Shown here: in pieces, positions 53,065-62,282 of the stretch
Layout: every line of letters starts with the position of its first letter
How positions within the stretch are numbered: the stretch's first letter is position 1
Program-made: the position numbers and the translations under genes
The notes under the pieces: model-generated
Databases searched by the model: none
What the model was told of the DNA's origin: nothing
Seen by the model: only the letters and a program-made list of their open reading frames with translations
DNA from: Alphaproteobacteria bacterium
GTDB taxonomy: Bacteria; Pseudomonadota; Alphaproteobacteria; Rhodobacterales; Rhodobacteraceae
Direction: 5' to 3'
DNA: 64,000 nucleotides
Assembly: GCA_030431825.1 (NCBI GenBank)
Contig: JAUIIJ010000019.1
Span: 19,825 to 83,824, forward strand

Positions 53065-53994
53065 ATGTGCGGAATTGTCGGACTGTTCCTGAAGGACAAG
53101 GCGCTTGAGCCTCAACTGGGCGCGCTGCTCACCGATATGTTGATCACGATGACCGATCGCGGCCCTGACAGCGCCGGGATTGCCATCTACGGAAACGAAG
53201 ATCGCGCGGCCTCGAAATTGACCGTGCAGGCCGAAGATGGCGACACCGCCTTTGACGGGCTGGCCGACAGGCTGGGCGCGGCGATTGACGGCGAGGTCAG
53301 CCTCAGCCGCAATGACACGCACGCCGTGCTGACCGTTCCGGCGGGCAAGGCGGAAGCGGCGCGCGCGGCCCTGCGCGAGATTGCACCGGACGTGCGCATC
53401 ATGTCCTTTGGTGACACGCTGGAGATCTACAAGGAGGTCGGACTGCCCAAGGACGTGGCGGACCGTTTCGGCCTGTCGTCCATGTCCGGCACCCACGGCA
53501 TCGGCCACACCCGCATGGCGACCGAAAGCGCGGTAACCACCCTGGGCGCCCACCCGTTCAACACCGGTTCCGACCAGTGCCTCGTGCATAACGGCTCGCT
53601 GTCGAACCACAACTCGCTGCGCCGCAAGCTGCAGCGCGAGGGCATCCACATCGAAACCCAGAACGACACCGAGGTCGGTGCCGCCTATCTGACGTGGAAG
53701 ATGCAGAATGGCGCGACGCTGGGCGAAGCGCTGGAGGCGTCGCTGGATGATCTTGACGGATTCTTCAACTTCGTGGTCGGCACCAAGGACGGCTTTGGCG
53801 TGGTGCGCGACCCGATAGCCTGCAAGCCCGCTGTCATGGCGGAAACCGATCAATACGTGGCCTTCGGTTCGGAATACCGCGCGCTGGTGAACCTGCCGGG
53901 TATCGAGAATGCCCGTGTCTGGGAACCCGAGCCCGCGACCGTATATTTCTGGACCCATGCCGAGGCCAGCAACCCGAACAAGAAGGCGGCATAA
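53065..53994 (+). CDS. mgsA: N-methylglutamate synthase subunit A (class II glutamine amidotransferase domain)
   Basis: A 309-residue protein starting MCGIVGLF, so that removal of Met exposes the catalytic cysteine of class II amidotransferases. DRGPDSAGIAIYGNE, GIGHTRMATESAVT and LVHNGSLSNHNSLRR are the ammonia-releasing glutaminase signature blocks. N-methylglutamate synthase is a three-subunit relative of glutamate synthase; this subunit would release methylamine from gamma-glutamylmethylamide and channel it to MgsC. First of mgsABC, directly before gmaS. Confidence 0.87.
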   Translation: MCGIVGLFLKDKALEPQLGALLTDMLITMTDRGPDSAGIAIYGNEDRAASKLTVQAEDGDTAFDGLADRLGAAIDGEVSLSRNDTHAVLTVPAGKAEAARAALREIAPDVRIMSFGDTLEIYKEVGLPKDVADRFGLSSMSGTHGIGHTRMATESAVTTLGAHPFNTGSDQCLVHNGSLSNHNSLRRKLQREGIHIETQNDTEVGAAYLTWKMQNGATLGEALEASLDDLDGFFNFVVGTKDGFGVVRDPIACKPAVMAETDQYVAFGSEYRALVNLPGIENARVWEPEPATVYFWTHAEASNPNKKAA

Positions 53995-54672
53995 ATGCAG
54001 ACCTATGATCTTCAGGCCAACAGCCTGCGCGAGTTGAACGCCGCGCTGCACGCCCAGACGGCGGACACCAACCAGACCGCCTGGGAAATCGTCAACCCCC
54101 GTGGCAGCCACGCCATCGCCGTCGGGCTCGACGCCCCCATCGAAGTCGAGGTCAAGGGCTCGACCGGCTATTACTGCGCCGGCATGAACAAGCAGGCCAC
54201 CGTGCATGTGCATGGCTCGGCCGGCCCCGGTGTTGCCGAGAACATGATGTCCGGCACCGTGGTCATCGAAGGTGACGCCAGCCAATATGCCGGTGCCACC
54301 GGTCATGGCGGATTGCTGGTGATCAAGGGCAACGCCTCTTCGCGCTGCGGCATCTCGATGAAGGGTATCGACATCGTCGTGCATGGCAACGTGGGCCATA
54401 TGTCCGCCTTCATGGCGCAATCCGGCAACCTCGTCGTTTGTGGCGACGCGGGCGACGCGCTTGGCGACTCGATCTACGAGGCCCGGCTGTTCGTGCGCGG
54501 ATCGGTCAAGTCGCTCGGTGCGGATTGCATCGAGAAAGAGATGCGCCCCGAGCATCTGGACATCCTGCGCGACCTGCTGGAACGCGCCGGAAGCGACGCC
54601 AAGCCGGAAGAGTTCAAACGCTATGGTTCGGCGCGCCAGCTCTACAATTTCAAAGTCGACAACGCATATTGA
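53995..54672 (+). CDS. mgsB: N-methylglutamate synthase subunit B (GXGXG domain)
   Basis: A 225-residue right-handed beta-helix protein of the glutamate synthase C-terminal GXGXG family. Repeated glycine turns are visible: GSTGYYCAGMNKQATVHVHGSAGPGVAENMMSG, GDASQYAGATGHGGLLVIKGNAS, and GIDIVVHGNVGHMSAFMAQSGNLVVCGDAGDALG. It supplies the structural domain that, in glutamate synthase, joins the amidotransferase and FMN domains. The ATG follows the mgsA stop with no spacer; 13 bp separate it from mgsC. Confidence 0.87.
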   Translation: MQTYDLQANSLRELNAALHAQTADTNQTAWEIVNPRGSHAIAVGLDAPIEVEVKGSTGYYCAGMNKQATVHVHGSAGPGVAENMMSGTVVIEGDASQYAGATGHGGLLVIKGNASSRCGISMKGIDIVVHGNVGHMSAFMAQSGNLVVCGDAGDALGDSIYEARLFVRGSVKSLGADCIEKEMRPEHLDILRDLLERAGSDAKPEEFKRYGSARQLYNFKVDNAY

Positions 54673-54685
54673 GGGAGACCAGACC

Positions 54686-56026
54686 GTGAAAGACATCAAG
54701 GATAAGCGTCCCCCACAGACGGTGCCCATCCAGTCGGCAACCTTTTCGAACCCGATCAATGCCGAGATCCGGCGTGCGGCGGCAACCGGCATCTATGACA
54801 TTCGTGGCGGCGGTGCCAAGCGCCGGGTGCCGCATTTCGATGACCTGCTGTTTCTCGGCGCATCGGTGTCGCGCTATCCGCTCGAAGGCTATCGCGAAAA
54901 ATGCGACACCAAGGTGACGCTCGGCACCCGGTTCGCAAAAAAGCCGATCGAACTCGATATCCCGATCACCATTGCCGGCATGTCCTTTGGCGCTCTCTCC
55001 GGACGTGCCAAGGAGGCCCTGGGTCGCGGTGCCTCGGCGGCAGGCACGTCAACCACCACCGGCGACGGCGGCATGACCCCCGAAGAACGCGGCCATTCCA
55101 CCAAGCTGGTCTATCAGTACCTGCCCTCGCGCTATGGCATGAACCCGGATGACCTGCGCAAGGCGGACGCCATCGAAGTCGTGGTCGGCCAGGGTGCAAA
55201 GCCCGGCGGCGGCGGCATGCTGCTGGGTCAGAAGATCTCGGACCGCGTGGCAGAGATGCGCAACCTGCCCAAGGGCATCGACCAGCGGTCGGCCTGCCGG
55301 CACCCGGACTGGACCGGCCCGGACGATCTCGAGATCAAGATCCTCGAACTGCGCGAAATCACCGCGTGGGAAAAGCCGATCTATGTCAAGGTCGGTGGCA
55401 CCCGCCCCTACTATGACACCGCGCTGGCGGTGAAGGCCGGGGCCGACGTGGTGGTGCTCGACGGGATGCAGGGCGGCACCGCGGCGACGCAGGATGTGTT
55501 CATCGAACATGTGGGGCTGCCGACGCTGGCCTGTATCCGCCCCGCCGTTCAGGCGCTTCAGGATCTGGGCGTGCACCGCGAGGTTCAGTTGATCGTATCC
55601 GGCGGTATCCGCAGCGGAGCGGACGTGGCCAAGGCCATGGCACTGGGGGCGGATGCGGTTGCCATCGGCACCGCCGCTCTGATTGCCCTGGGCGACAACG
55701 ATCCGCACTGGGAAGCCGAATACCAGAAGCTGGGCACCACGGCGGGCGCATATGATGACTGGCACGAGGGTCTCGACCCGGCCGGGATCACCACCCAGGA
55801 TGCGGAATTGCAGAAGCGGCTGGACCCGGTGGAAGCGGGACGCCATCTGCGCAATTATCTCAGCGTGATGACGCTCGAGGCTCAGACGATTGCCCGGGCC
55901 TGCGGCCACAACAACCTGCACAACCTCGAACCCGAGGACTTGTGCGCGCTGACGATGGAAGCCGCCGCCATGGCCCGCGTGCCACTCGCCGGCACCGATT
56001 GGTATCCCGGAAAACCCGGTTTCTGA
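54686..56026 (+). CDS. mgsC: N-methylglutamate synthase subunit C (FMN-binding glutamate synthase domain)
   Basis: A 446-residue protein of the archaeal/short glutamate synthase FMN-domain type: ITIAGMSFGALSGRAKEALGRGAS, STTTGDGGMTPEERG, VGQGAKPGGGGML, ADVVVLDGMQGGTAATQ, and LIVSGGIRSGADVAKAMALGADAV at the FMN phosphate site. It forms N-methylglutamate from 2-oxoglutarate-derived imine and methylamine. Start at GTG 54686, preceded by GAGGGAG; the frame is open further upstream only as a shadow of mgsB. It is followed by a 106-bp gap to gmaS. Confidence 0.87.
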   Translation: MKDIKDKRPPQTVPIQSATFSNPINAEIRRAAATGIYDIRGGGAKRRVPHFDDLLFLGASVSRYPLEGYREKCDTKVTLGTRFAKKPIELDIPITIAGMSFGALSGRAKEALGRGASAAGTSTTTGDGGMTPEERGHSTKLVYQYLPSRYGMNPDDLRKADAIEVVVGQGAKPGGGGMLLGQKISDRVAEMRNLPKGIDQRSACRHPDWTGPDDLEIKILELREITAWEKPIYVKVGGTRPYYDTALAVKAGADVVVLDGMQGGTAATQDVFIEHVGLPTLACIRPAVQALQDLGVHREVQLIVSGGIRSGADVAKAMALGADAVAIGTAALIALGDNDPHWEAEYQKLGTTAGAYDDWHEGLDPAGITTQDAELQKRLDPVEAGRHLRNYLSVMTLEAQTIARACGHNNLHNLEPEDLCALTMEAAAMARVPLAGTDWYPGKPGF

Positions 56027-56132
56027 AACAGTACGGCGCGGCCTCACCCCGGGGTCGCGTCGTTTCACGAGAGATGGTGCGCGGATCAACTGACGACCAT
56101 CGCGAGATAATTCGACAGAGAGGATGACACAC

Positions 56133-57488
56133 ATGGCCAAGGATCAAGTCGCGCCGGGCGCACAGATCGATCTCGCCACATTTGCCGCCGAACGCGGCGT
56201 CAAGTATTTCATGATTTCCTTTACCGACCTGTTCGGCGGACAGCGGGCCAAGCTGGTTCCTGCGGCGGCGATTGCCGACATGCAGGAGGACGGCGCAGGG
56301 TTCGCCGGCTTCGCGACGTGGCTCGACCTGACGCCTGCCCACCCAGATATGCTCGCCGTGCCGGATCCGGCCTCGGTCATTCAACTTCCCTGGCAGCCGG
56401 ATGTCGCCTGGGTCGCGGCCGATTGCGTGATGGAAGGCAAACCGGTCGCGCAGGCACCCCGAAACGTGCTCAAGCGACTGATCGCCGAGGCTGCCGAAGA
56501 GGGTCTGCACGTCAAGACCGGTGTCGAAGCGGAGTTTTTCCTGCTGACACCCGAAGGCGACCAGATCTCCGACCCCTTCGATACCGCAGCCAAGCCTTGC
56601 TACGACCAGCAGGCGGTGATGCGCCGTTACGAGGTGGTGCGCGAGATCGGCGACTATATGCTTGATCTCGGCTGGCAGCCCTATCAGACCGACCACGAGG
56701 ACGCGAATGGTCAGTTCGAGATGAACTGGGAATTCAACGACGTTCTGACCATGGCGGATCAGCATTCGTTCTTCAAGTTCATGACCAAATCGGTCGCGGA
56801 AAAGCACGGCTTCCGCGCCACATTCATGCCCAAGCCGATCGCCGGACTGACCGGCAATGGCTGCCATGCACATATCTCGGTCTGGGATGCGCCGGGCGCA
56901 GCGTCGGAAACCAACGTTTTCGCCGGCACGGGCGAAGGGCAGACCGGTGAAGTCGGCCTGTCCGAACGCGGCAAGCATTTTCTTGGCGGCATCATGAAGC
57001 ATGCGTCCGCCCTCGCCGCGATCACCAACCCGACGGTGAACAGCTACAAGCGGATCAACGCGCCGCGCACGATGTCAGGGGCCACCTGGGCACCCAACAG
57101 CGTGACGTGGACCGGCAACAACCGTACCCATATGGTGCGCGTGCCCGGACCGGGCCGCTTCGAACTGCGCCTGCCGGACGGCGCGGCGAACCCCTATCTG
57201 TTGCAGGCGGTCATCATCGCGGCGGGGCTGTCGGGTATCCGTACCAAGGCCGATCCCGGCAAGCGGCACGATATCGACATGTATGCCGAGGGTCACAAGG
57301 TTCGCGGTGCCCCCAAGCTGCCGCTCAACATGCTGGACGCGATCCGGGAGTACGACAAGGACAAGGAGCTCAAGAAGATGATGGGCGACGAATTCTCGGC
57401 ATCCTACATCAAGATGAAGAGGCAGGAGTGGGATTCCTTCGTGACCCATTTCACCCAGTGGGAACGCGAGAACACGCTCGACATCTGA
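56133..57488 (+). CDS. gmaS: Gamma-glutamylmethylamide synthetase (glutamine synthetase family)
   Basis: A 451-residue glutamine-synthetase-fold protein: GVEAEFFLLTPEGD, DHEDANGQFEMNWEF (metal-binding glutamates), KPIAGLTGNGCHAHISVWD, NPTVNSYKR, and RFELRLPDGAANPYL. GmaS joins methylamine to the gamma-carboxyl of glutamate with ATP. The neighbourhood mgsABC-gmaS-dmm-tdm is the classic N-methylglutamate pathway arrangement, which favours GmaS over an ordinary GlnA. I choose ATG 56133, which has GAGAGG at a good distance; an ATG at 56124 is too close to it. A strong terminator follows. Confidence 0.88.
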   Translation: MAKDQVAPGAQIDLATFAAERGVKYFMISFTDLFGGQRAKLVPAAAIADMQEDGAGFAGFATWLDLTPAHPDMLAVPDPASVIQLPWQPDVAWVAADCVMEGKPVAQAPRNVLKRLIAEAAEEGLHVKTGVEAEFFLLTPEGDQISDPFDTAAKPCYDQQAVMRRYEVVREIGDYMLDLGWQPYQTDHEDANGQFEMNWEFNDVLTMADQHSFFKFMTKSVAEKHGFRATFMPKPIAGLTGNGCHAHISVWDAPGAASETNVFAGTGEGQTGEVGLSERGKHFLGGIMKHASALAAITNPTVNSYKRINAPRTMSGATWAPNSVTWTGNNRTHMVRVPGPGRFELRLPDGAANPYLLQAVIIAAGLSGIRTKADPGKRHDIDMYAEGHKVRGAPKLPLNMLDAIREYDKDKELKKMMGDEFSASYIKMKRQEWDSFVTHFTQWERENTLDI

Positions 57489-57525
57489 GCGCGGGTCGAT
57501 ACCCGCGCGGCGGATCGCGCTCTTT

Positions 57526-57555
57526 CCCCCTTGCAGTCGCCTGCAAGGGGGTTTT
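57526..57555 (+). terminator. Intrinsic terminator after gmaS
   Basis: CCCCCTTGCAG (57526-57536), a TCGC loop, CTGCAAGGGGG (57541-57551) and TTTT: a perfect 11-bp stem with a T-tract. A smaller hairpin GCGGGT/ACCCGC lies just before it (57491-57506). Confidence 0.88.
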
Positions 57556-57581
57556 CTTTGGCTCACACTTTGGGTTGAGGA

Positions 57582-58001
57582 TTATGCTGTGGCTGCTGTC
57601 TCGCCGCGGCGCCAATCCGGCACCTCGTTGACCAGCTTGTGCGCGCTGCGCTGCAATGTGGCGCGGAACCGGTCCACCGCCGGCCCCGCAAGACCCACGT
57701 CCTGCAACGCCCTGTCGAATGTCTCGAGCCACAGGTCGGCATCTGCAGTCCGGATCGGCACGTGTTCGTGAATCTCGCGCAGGTTCATGTGCCCGAAGCG
57801 TTCCCGGTAGTGGGGCCGCCCCCCGAGAAACCCGCACAGGAACTCGAACTGCGCCTGCCTCGTATGTGACAAACCGTGGCCACGGAAATGCAGGCGGTGC
57901 AGCTCGTGCACCGCCGGGTCGCTTTCCATCAGGTCATAGAACCGTTCGACAACGGCTTTCAGGACGGTTTCACCGCCAATCTGTTCCAGTGCGCTCGTCA
58001 T
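57582..58001 (-). CDS. Truncated hemoglobin (group II-like)
   Basis: A 139-residue small globin. GGRPHYRERFGHMNLREIHEHVPI carries the proximal histidine (His78) in the R-x-x-H context of group II globins, and Trp91 (DADLWLETF) is at the expected G8 position. Such proteins bind O2, NO or peroxide and often protect enzymes. It starts 44 bp after the tdm stop on the same strand, so it is probably co-transcribed with the TMAO demethylase, which is unusual. It might supply or buffer O2 or NO near the oxygen-dependent Tmm and the heme protein DmmC; this is inference. Confidence 0.83.
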   Translation of the reverse strand: MTSALEQIGGETVLKAVVERFYDLMESDPAVHELHRLHFRGHGLSHTRQAQFEFLCGFLGGRPHYRERFGHMNLREIHEHVPIRTADADLWLETFDRALQDVGLAGPAVDRFRATLQRSAHKLVNEVPDWRRGETAATA

Positions 58002-58045
58002 GATATCAGGATCCCCTTTCTACCCGCCGGCCGCATTGACCAGAG

Positions 58046-60418
58046 TCAAGAACGCGGACGTTCCTTTTTCGGATCATAGGCCGCCAGGTCGGCCCGGATG
58101 GTCGCGGGCAGGCGCTTCTGGTGGCCGTCCAGCTTGCCGATTTCCAGCCGTGTGCCCGGTTCGCAATGCGCCACGTCGACCCGCGCCAGTGCAATGTTGC
58201 GGCCCAGCAAGGGCGAGCGCATCGAGGAGGTGACTTCGCCGATCTGCGCCCGGCCCACATGCACGCAATCTCCATGACCGACCTCGACGTTGCTGTCGAT
58301 ATCCAGCCCCACCAGCTTGCGCGCCGGAGTTTCCTTGCGACGGATCAGCGCCTCGCGTCCGATGAAATCATCCTGTTTCGATTTCAGCGGCACGGTGAAT
58401 CCGATGCCCGCCTCGAACGGATCGGTCTGGTCCGAGAAATCGAAACCGGCAAAGATCAGCCCCGCCTCGATCCGCACCATGTCCAGCGCTTCGAAACCAA
58501 GGGGGGTGATCCCGTGCGCCTGCCCCGCATCCCACACGGCGTCAAAAACCGCGCTCGCGTTTTTCGGATGACAGAAGATCTCGTAACCGAGTTCGCCCGT
58601 ATAGCCGGTGCGGCTGACCACCACCGGGATGCCCTGGTCGTCGCCGATCCGCGCGGGGGTAAAGCGGAACCAGGCGAGATCGTCGAAATTCGGATGATGC
58701 GGCGCGGTCCAGATGATCTTGCGCAGCAGATCGCGGCTTTCGGGCCCCTGCACGGCGATGTTGTGCTGCATATCCGTGGACGAGCGGATCAGCACGCGAA
58801 GACCCAGTTCCTCGGCCTTTTCGCGGATCCATTCGCCACCGTAATCCGATCCGCCGATCCAGCGGAAGTTATCCTTGCCCAGCCGGAACACCGTACCGTC
58901 ATCGACCATGCCCCCGTGCGGATAGCACATGGCCGTATAGACCACGCCCCCGATGGGCAATGTCTTCATGTTGCGGGTAAAGACATACTGGCAAAGCGCC
59001 TCGCTGTCGGGTCCGGTGATTTCGAACTTGCGCAACGGGCTGAGGTCGGTCACGACGACCTTCTGCCGGCACGCATGGTATTCCTCGATCGGACCGGCGG
59101 TGGACATGCAATTGGCCAGCCAGTAGCCGTTGTATTCGATGAAATTGTCGGTGAACCGGTCGAACCGGTCGTGAAAGCCTGTCTGTTTCGTCATTTTCGG
59201 TTCCGCATCTGGGGTGGGCCGGTACGCCACGGCGCGTTGAAAGGTTTCCTTGCCGCTATAGGTGCGCACATGAATGTCGGTCGGGTTCCAGCCGTTCGCC
59301 GCCGACGTATCGTCCGGGCAGGCCGAACTCACGCAGACCAGATCGGTCAGCGCCCGCAGCAGCACATAATCGCCGGGGCGCGACCACGGCTCGTCCGAGT
59401 ACATGACGCCATGCTCGTCCAGGCCGGTGTTGAAGAAGAAGTTGATTGCCATCCAGCCCTTGCGGCCCGTCACCCCGTGCGGCGCCAGCGCCGCGTTGAA
59501 GTTGTCCGAACAGTTGACATGTCCCGGATAGCCGATGTCGTCGTAATACTTGGCCGAACAGGCCAGCGCGAAGGCATCGTGCCGCCCGCAGGTGTCCTGG
59601 ATCACCTCGACCAGCGGCAACATGTCCTGATCATAGTATTTCGCGTGCAGCCCCGGCATGGGATAGGCATGTTCCATCAGGGTCCGGGTGGTGGTCACAT
59701 CCAGCGCGTCTTCGACACCCTTGTCCAGCTTGCGCGCCGAAAAGCATTGAAAATCCGTGCATTGCCGTCCGTCCACATCGAGGATCTGGATATAATCGCC
59801 AGCTTTCACGAAATAGGCTTCGGCGGTTGCGGAATGCACGCGCACATCCGCCACCGGGTCGGCCAGGGGATCGGGCAGCTCGAACCGGGGAAGCGGCTTG
59901 ATCGTGGCGCGGCGGATATAGACGGTAAGCGGTGTCGCGGTATCCTGCGCTTCGAAATCCATGATGCCGCCGGGCGCGGCGATGATGGCGATGCCTTCGG
60001 CCGTCGCGGTGAAATGTTCGGTGGTTCGGGCCGGCGTCGTACTCTCGAACAGCTGCACGGCCTGCGCCCTGGCCAGATCGAGCCCGCGTGCCTGGATACC
60101 CATCCGCAGACTGCGCAGAGATTGGTCGGAAGAGGACAGCAGCGCCTTGAGTCCTGCGGCATCCCCGCCGGCACTGGCCCCGATCAGCCCGGGATCAAAG
60201 CGGCCGTCCGCGCGGGCGCAGACGATTTCACAGACCTGGCCGCCCTCGGTATTCTCGATATCCAGACGATCGCCCGCCTCAAGACGGACCAGGATCGCAC
60301 CGCTGCCTTCGACCACATAGCGCTCGGTTCCCGGCGGCATGGAAAAGACCCGTGGCTCGATAATGCCGCTGGGGCGCGGCGGGCCTGGCACCACTGTGGG
60401 ATAGCTGTCATCAAGCAC
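58046..60418 (-). CDS. tdm: Trimethylamine-N-oxide demethylase (DUF1989 + GcvT)
   Basis: A 790-residue two-domain protein: DUF1989 over about residues 1-400 and a GcvT-type tetrahydrofolate domain from about 410. Tdm splits TMAO into dimethylamine and formaldehyde, which the GcvT domain can capture. Counting from GTG 60418, Cys287, His300, Cys303 and Cys367, with Asp222, show the same spacing (16 and 64 residues between cysteines) as the zinc ligands Cys263/279/343, His276 and Asp198 I recall for Methylocella silvestris Tdm. An ATG at 60436 is also in frame, but its next codons spell GGGAGGAGAG, an ideal ribosome site for the GTG, so the GTG is preferred. Confidence 0.9.
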   Translation of the reverse strand: MLDDSYPTVVPGPPRPSGIIEPRVFSMPPGTERYVVEGSGAILVRLEAGDRLDIENTEGGQVCEIVCARADGRFDPGLIGASAGGDAAGLKALLSSSDQSLRSLRMGIQARGLDLARAQAVQLFESTTPARTTEHFTATAEGIAIIAAPGGIMDFEAQDTATPLTVYIRRATIKPLPRFELPDPLADPVADVRVHSATAEAYFVKAGDYIQILDVDGRQCTDFQCFSARKLDKGVEDALDVTTTRTLMEHAYPMPGLHAKYYDQDMLPLVEVIQDTCGRHDAFALACSAKYYDDIGYPGHVNCSDNFNAALAPHGVTGRKGWMAINFFFNTGLDEHGVMYSDEPWSRPGDYVLLRALTDLVCVSSACPDDTSAANGWNPTDIHVRTYSGKETFQRAVAYRPTPDAEPKMTKQTGFHDRFDRFTDNFIEYNGYWLANCMSTAGPIEEYHACRQKVVVTDLSPLRKFEITGPDSEALCQYVFTRNMKTLPIGGVVYTAMCYPHGGMVDDGTVFRLGKDNFRWIGGSDYGGEWIREKAEELGLRVLIRSSTDMQHNIAVQGPESRDLLRKIIWTAPHHPNFDDLAWFRFTPARIGDDQGIPVVVSRTGYTGELGYEIFCHPKNASAVFDAVWDAGQAHGITPLGFEALDMVRIEAGLIFAGFDFSDQTDPFEAGIGFTVPLKSKQDDFIGREALIRRKETPARKLVGLDIDSNVEVGHGDCVHVGRAQIGEVTSSMRSPLLGRNIALARVDVAHCEPGTRLEIGKLDGHQKRLPATIRADLAAYDPKKERPRS

Positions 60419-60536
60419 GTTCTCTCCTCCCGGCATTTGCCTTTACGGAAAAAAATATTAATGATGAGAATATAGACCACTTCCCAATCGCGCAAGCGAT
60501 CCGTTGAAAATTCTCACCCTGACGAGGGACGGTTTG

Positions 60537-61382
60537 ATGAATACGCTATTTCTGGGTCTGGTGGCCGCCTTTTGCTGGGGGTTGCACGACATCGCGATCC
60601 GCTACCTCAGCAAGACGGTTCCGCTGCTGGGGGCGCTGCTGGTTGTGCTGCTTACGGCCCTTGCCTTTCAATCCGGGGTGATTCTGATCAATGGCACGAC
60701 GATGTTGCCCACCGGTCCCGCGCTTTGGCTGTCGATCGGCGCCGGCATTGCGTTCCTGTTGGCAAGCCTCGGTCTCTATTTCGCATTCGAACGCGGGCCT
60801 GTCAGGCTGGTCAGCCCGATCATCGGCGCCTACCCCATTCTGTCCCTGGTCTATGCCATGCTCGGCGGATCGCAGGTCAGCGCGGACCAGATTGCCGCCG
60901 TGCTGGTGATCGTCTGTGCCGTCGGGCTGGTGGCCATCCTGTCCGATCCCGCCGCCGACGATGTGCCCGCGCGCGGCCCGACAATCGCGCTTTCGCTGCT
61001 CTCGGCCATCGGGTTCGCCAGTACCTTCAAGCTCGGTCAGATGGCGGCGGAATACGGCGGGGAGTGGCAGAGCACCTTTGCCACGCGCGCCATTGCGCTG
61101 GCCGGGCTCTGCGCCCTGTTGCTTGTGCTGCGTCCGGATTTGCGCATCGGGCGAAAGGCATTGGTGCCGTTGATCACGATGGGCGTGCTCGATGGCATCG
61201 CCCTGCTTGCGGTGATTTCTGCCGGGGTGCTCGAGCGCCCGGAATTCGCTGCCGTGGCCGCCTCGATGTTCGGCCTGTTCACCATCCTGCTGGCGCGGGT
61301 TTTGCTCAAGGAACAGATGGGCGCGGCGCAATGGGCCGGATGCATCGTGGCTTTTCTGGGCATCGGCTACCTGACGCTGTAG
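60537..61382 (+). CDS. DMT-superfamily permease (EamA family)
   Basis: A 281-residue protein with about ten hydrophobic helices in two EamA repeats; the second ends VLLKEQMGAAQWAGCIVAFLGIGYL, a typical repeat end, and the first contains FAFERGPVRLVSPIIGAYPILSLVYAML. It exports or imports a small metabolite; the substrate is unknown. Start at ATG 60537 (a TTG at 60504 is possible). It is divergent from tdm and convergent with the folD pair, with no sign of belonging to either operon. Confidence 0.85.
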   Translation: MNTLFLGLVAAFCWGLHDIAIRYLSKTVPLLGALLVVLLTALAFQSGVILINGTTMLPTGPALWLSIGAGIAFLLASLGLYFAFERGPVRLVSPIIGAYPILSLVYAMLGGSQVSADQIAAVLVIVCAVGLVAILSDPAADDVPARGPTIALSLLSAIGFASTFKLGQMAAEYGGEWQSTFATRAIALAGLCALLLVLRPDLRIGRKALVPLITMGVLDGIALLAVISAGVLERPEFAAVAASMFGLFTILLARVLLKEQMGAAQWAGCIVAFLGIGYLTL

Positions 61383-61406
61383 CCCGCGCAGCGGCCGGGC
61401 GGCAGA

Positions 61407-62282
61407 TCAACTCCGCCAGCCCGCCGCCTTTTGCCGCGCGTATGCGCGCATCGCGTTGCGCATCAGGATCGCCACCGTCACCGGGCCGACGCCGCCGGGC
61501 ACCGGCGTGATCCAGCCGGCAATTTCCCTGACCGCGTCGGTGTCGACGTCGCCGACAATCCGCGTGGCGCCATCATCCCCGACGATCTGGTTGATGCCGA
61601 TGTCGATCACTGCCGCACCGGGTTTGACCATATCGGCCCCGATCAGGTGCGGCTTGCCCACGGCCACCACGATGACATCTGCACGGCGCGAATGCATGGC
61701 GACCGACCGGGTCAGATGGTGGCAGACCGTTACCGTCGCGCCTTCGGCCATCAGCATCATCGCCGCCGGTTTGCCGACAATCTCGGAGTGACCGACCATC
61801 ACCACCTCAAGCCCCTTCATGTCGAGCCCGGTCTCGCGGATCAGTTCGACCGCTGCGGCGGCGGTACAGGGTGCCATCGCGACGTCGTTATAGACGATAT
61901 TCCCGATCGAGGCCGGATTCATGCCTTCCACATCCTTGAGCGGATGGATCGCCGATTGCAGCGAGCGCACGTTGATATGATCGGGCACCGGGCGTTGCAG
62001 GATGATACCCAGAACCTCCGGATCGTCATTCATCGCCTGGATCAGCGCCTTGCAGTCCTCCTGGCTGGTCTCGCCACCCCAGAACTCCTGATCAAAGGGC
62101 AAACCCGCTGCCGCCGCCGCGCGCGCCTGGTTGCGGACATAGACCGCAACCTCGGGCACCTCGCCAATGGAGATCGACACCAGCTTGCCGATCCGGCCCG
62201 CCGAACGGGTCAGGGCCCGCACCTCCGACAGGATGCGATCCTTGACGGGCTTGCCGAGCAGTAACCGGGGGTCCGGATTCAT
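61407..62282 (-). CDS. FolD paralogue with altered active site (methylene-THF dehydrogenase/cyclohydrolase family)
   Basis: A 291-residue FolD-family protein, second of a tandem pair. Fold and NAD(P) motif are intact ([26 protein letters not shown]), as is the glutamine at Gln96. But the catalytic lysine of the YVxxK motif is Gln52 (YVRNQ), and the DVDG aspartate is Glu119 (DVEG). The neighbouring FolD keeps both (Lys57 and Asp124) with identical spacing. In human and E. coli enzymes that lysine is essential for the cyclohydrolase step, so this copy may be a dehydrogenase-only or regulatory form. ATGA overlap with the upstream folD. Confidence 0.83.
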   Translation of the reverse strand: MNPDPRLLLGKPVKDRILSEVRALTRSAGRIGKLVSISIGEVPEVAVYVRNQARAAAAAGLPFDQEFWGGETSQEDCKALIQAMNDDPEVLGIILQRPVPDHINVRSLQSAIHPLKDVEGMNPASIGNIVYNDVAMAPCTAAAAVELIRETGLDMKGLEVVMVGHSEIVGKPAAMMLMAEGATVTVCHHLTRSVAMHSRRADVIVVAVGKPHLIGADMVKPGAAVIDIGINQIVGDDGATRIVGDVDTDAVREIAGWITPVPGGVGPVTVAILMRNAMRAYARQKAAGWRS

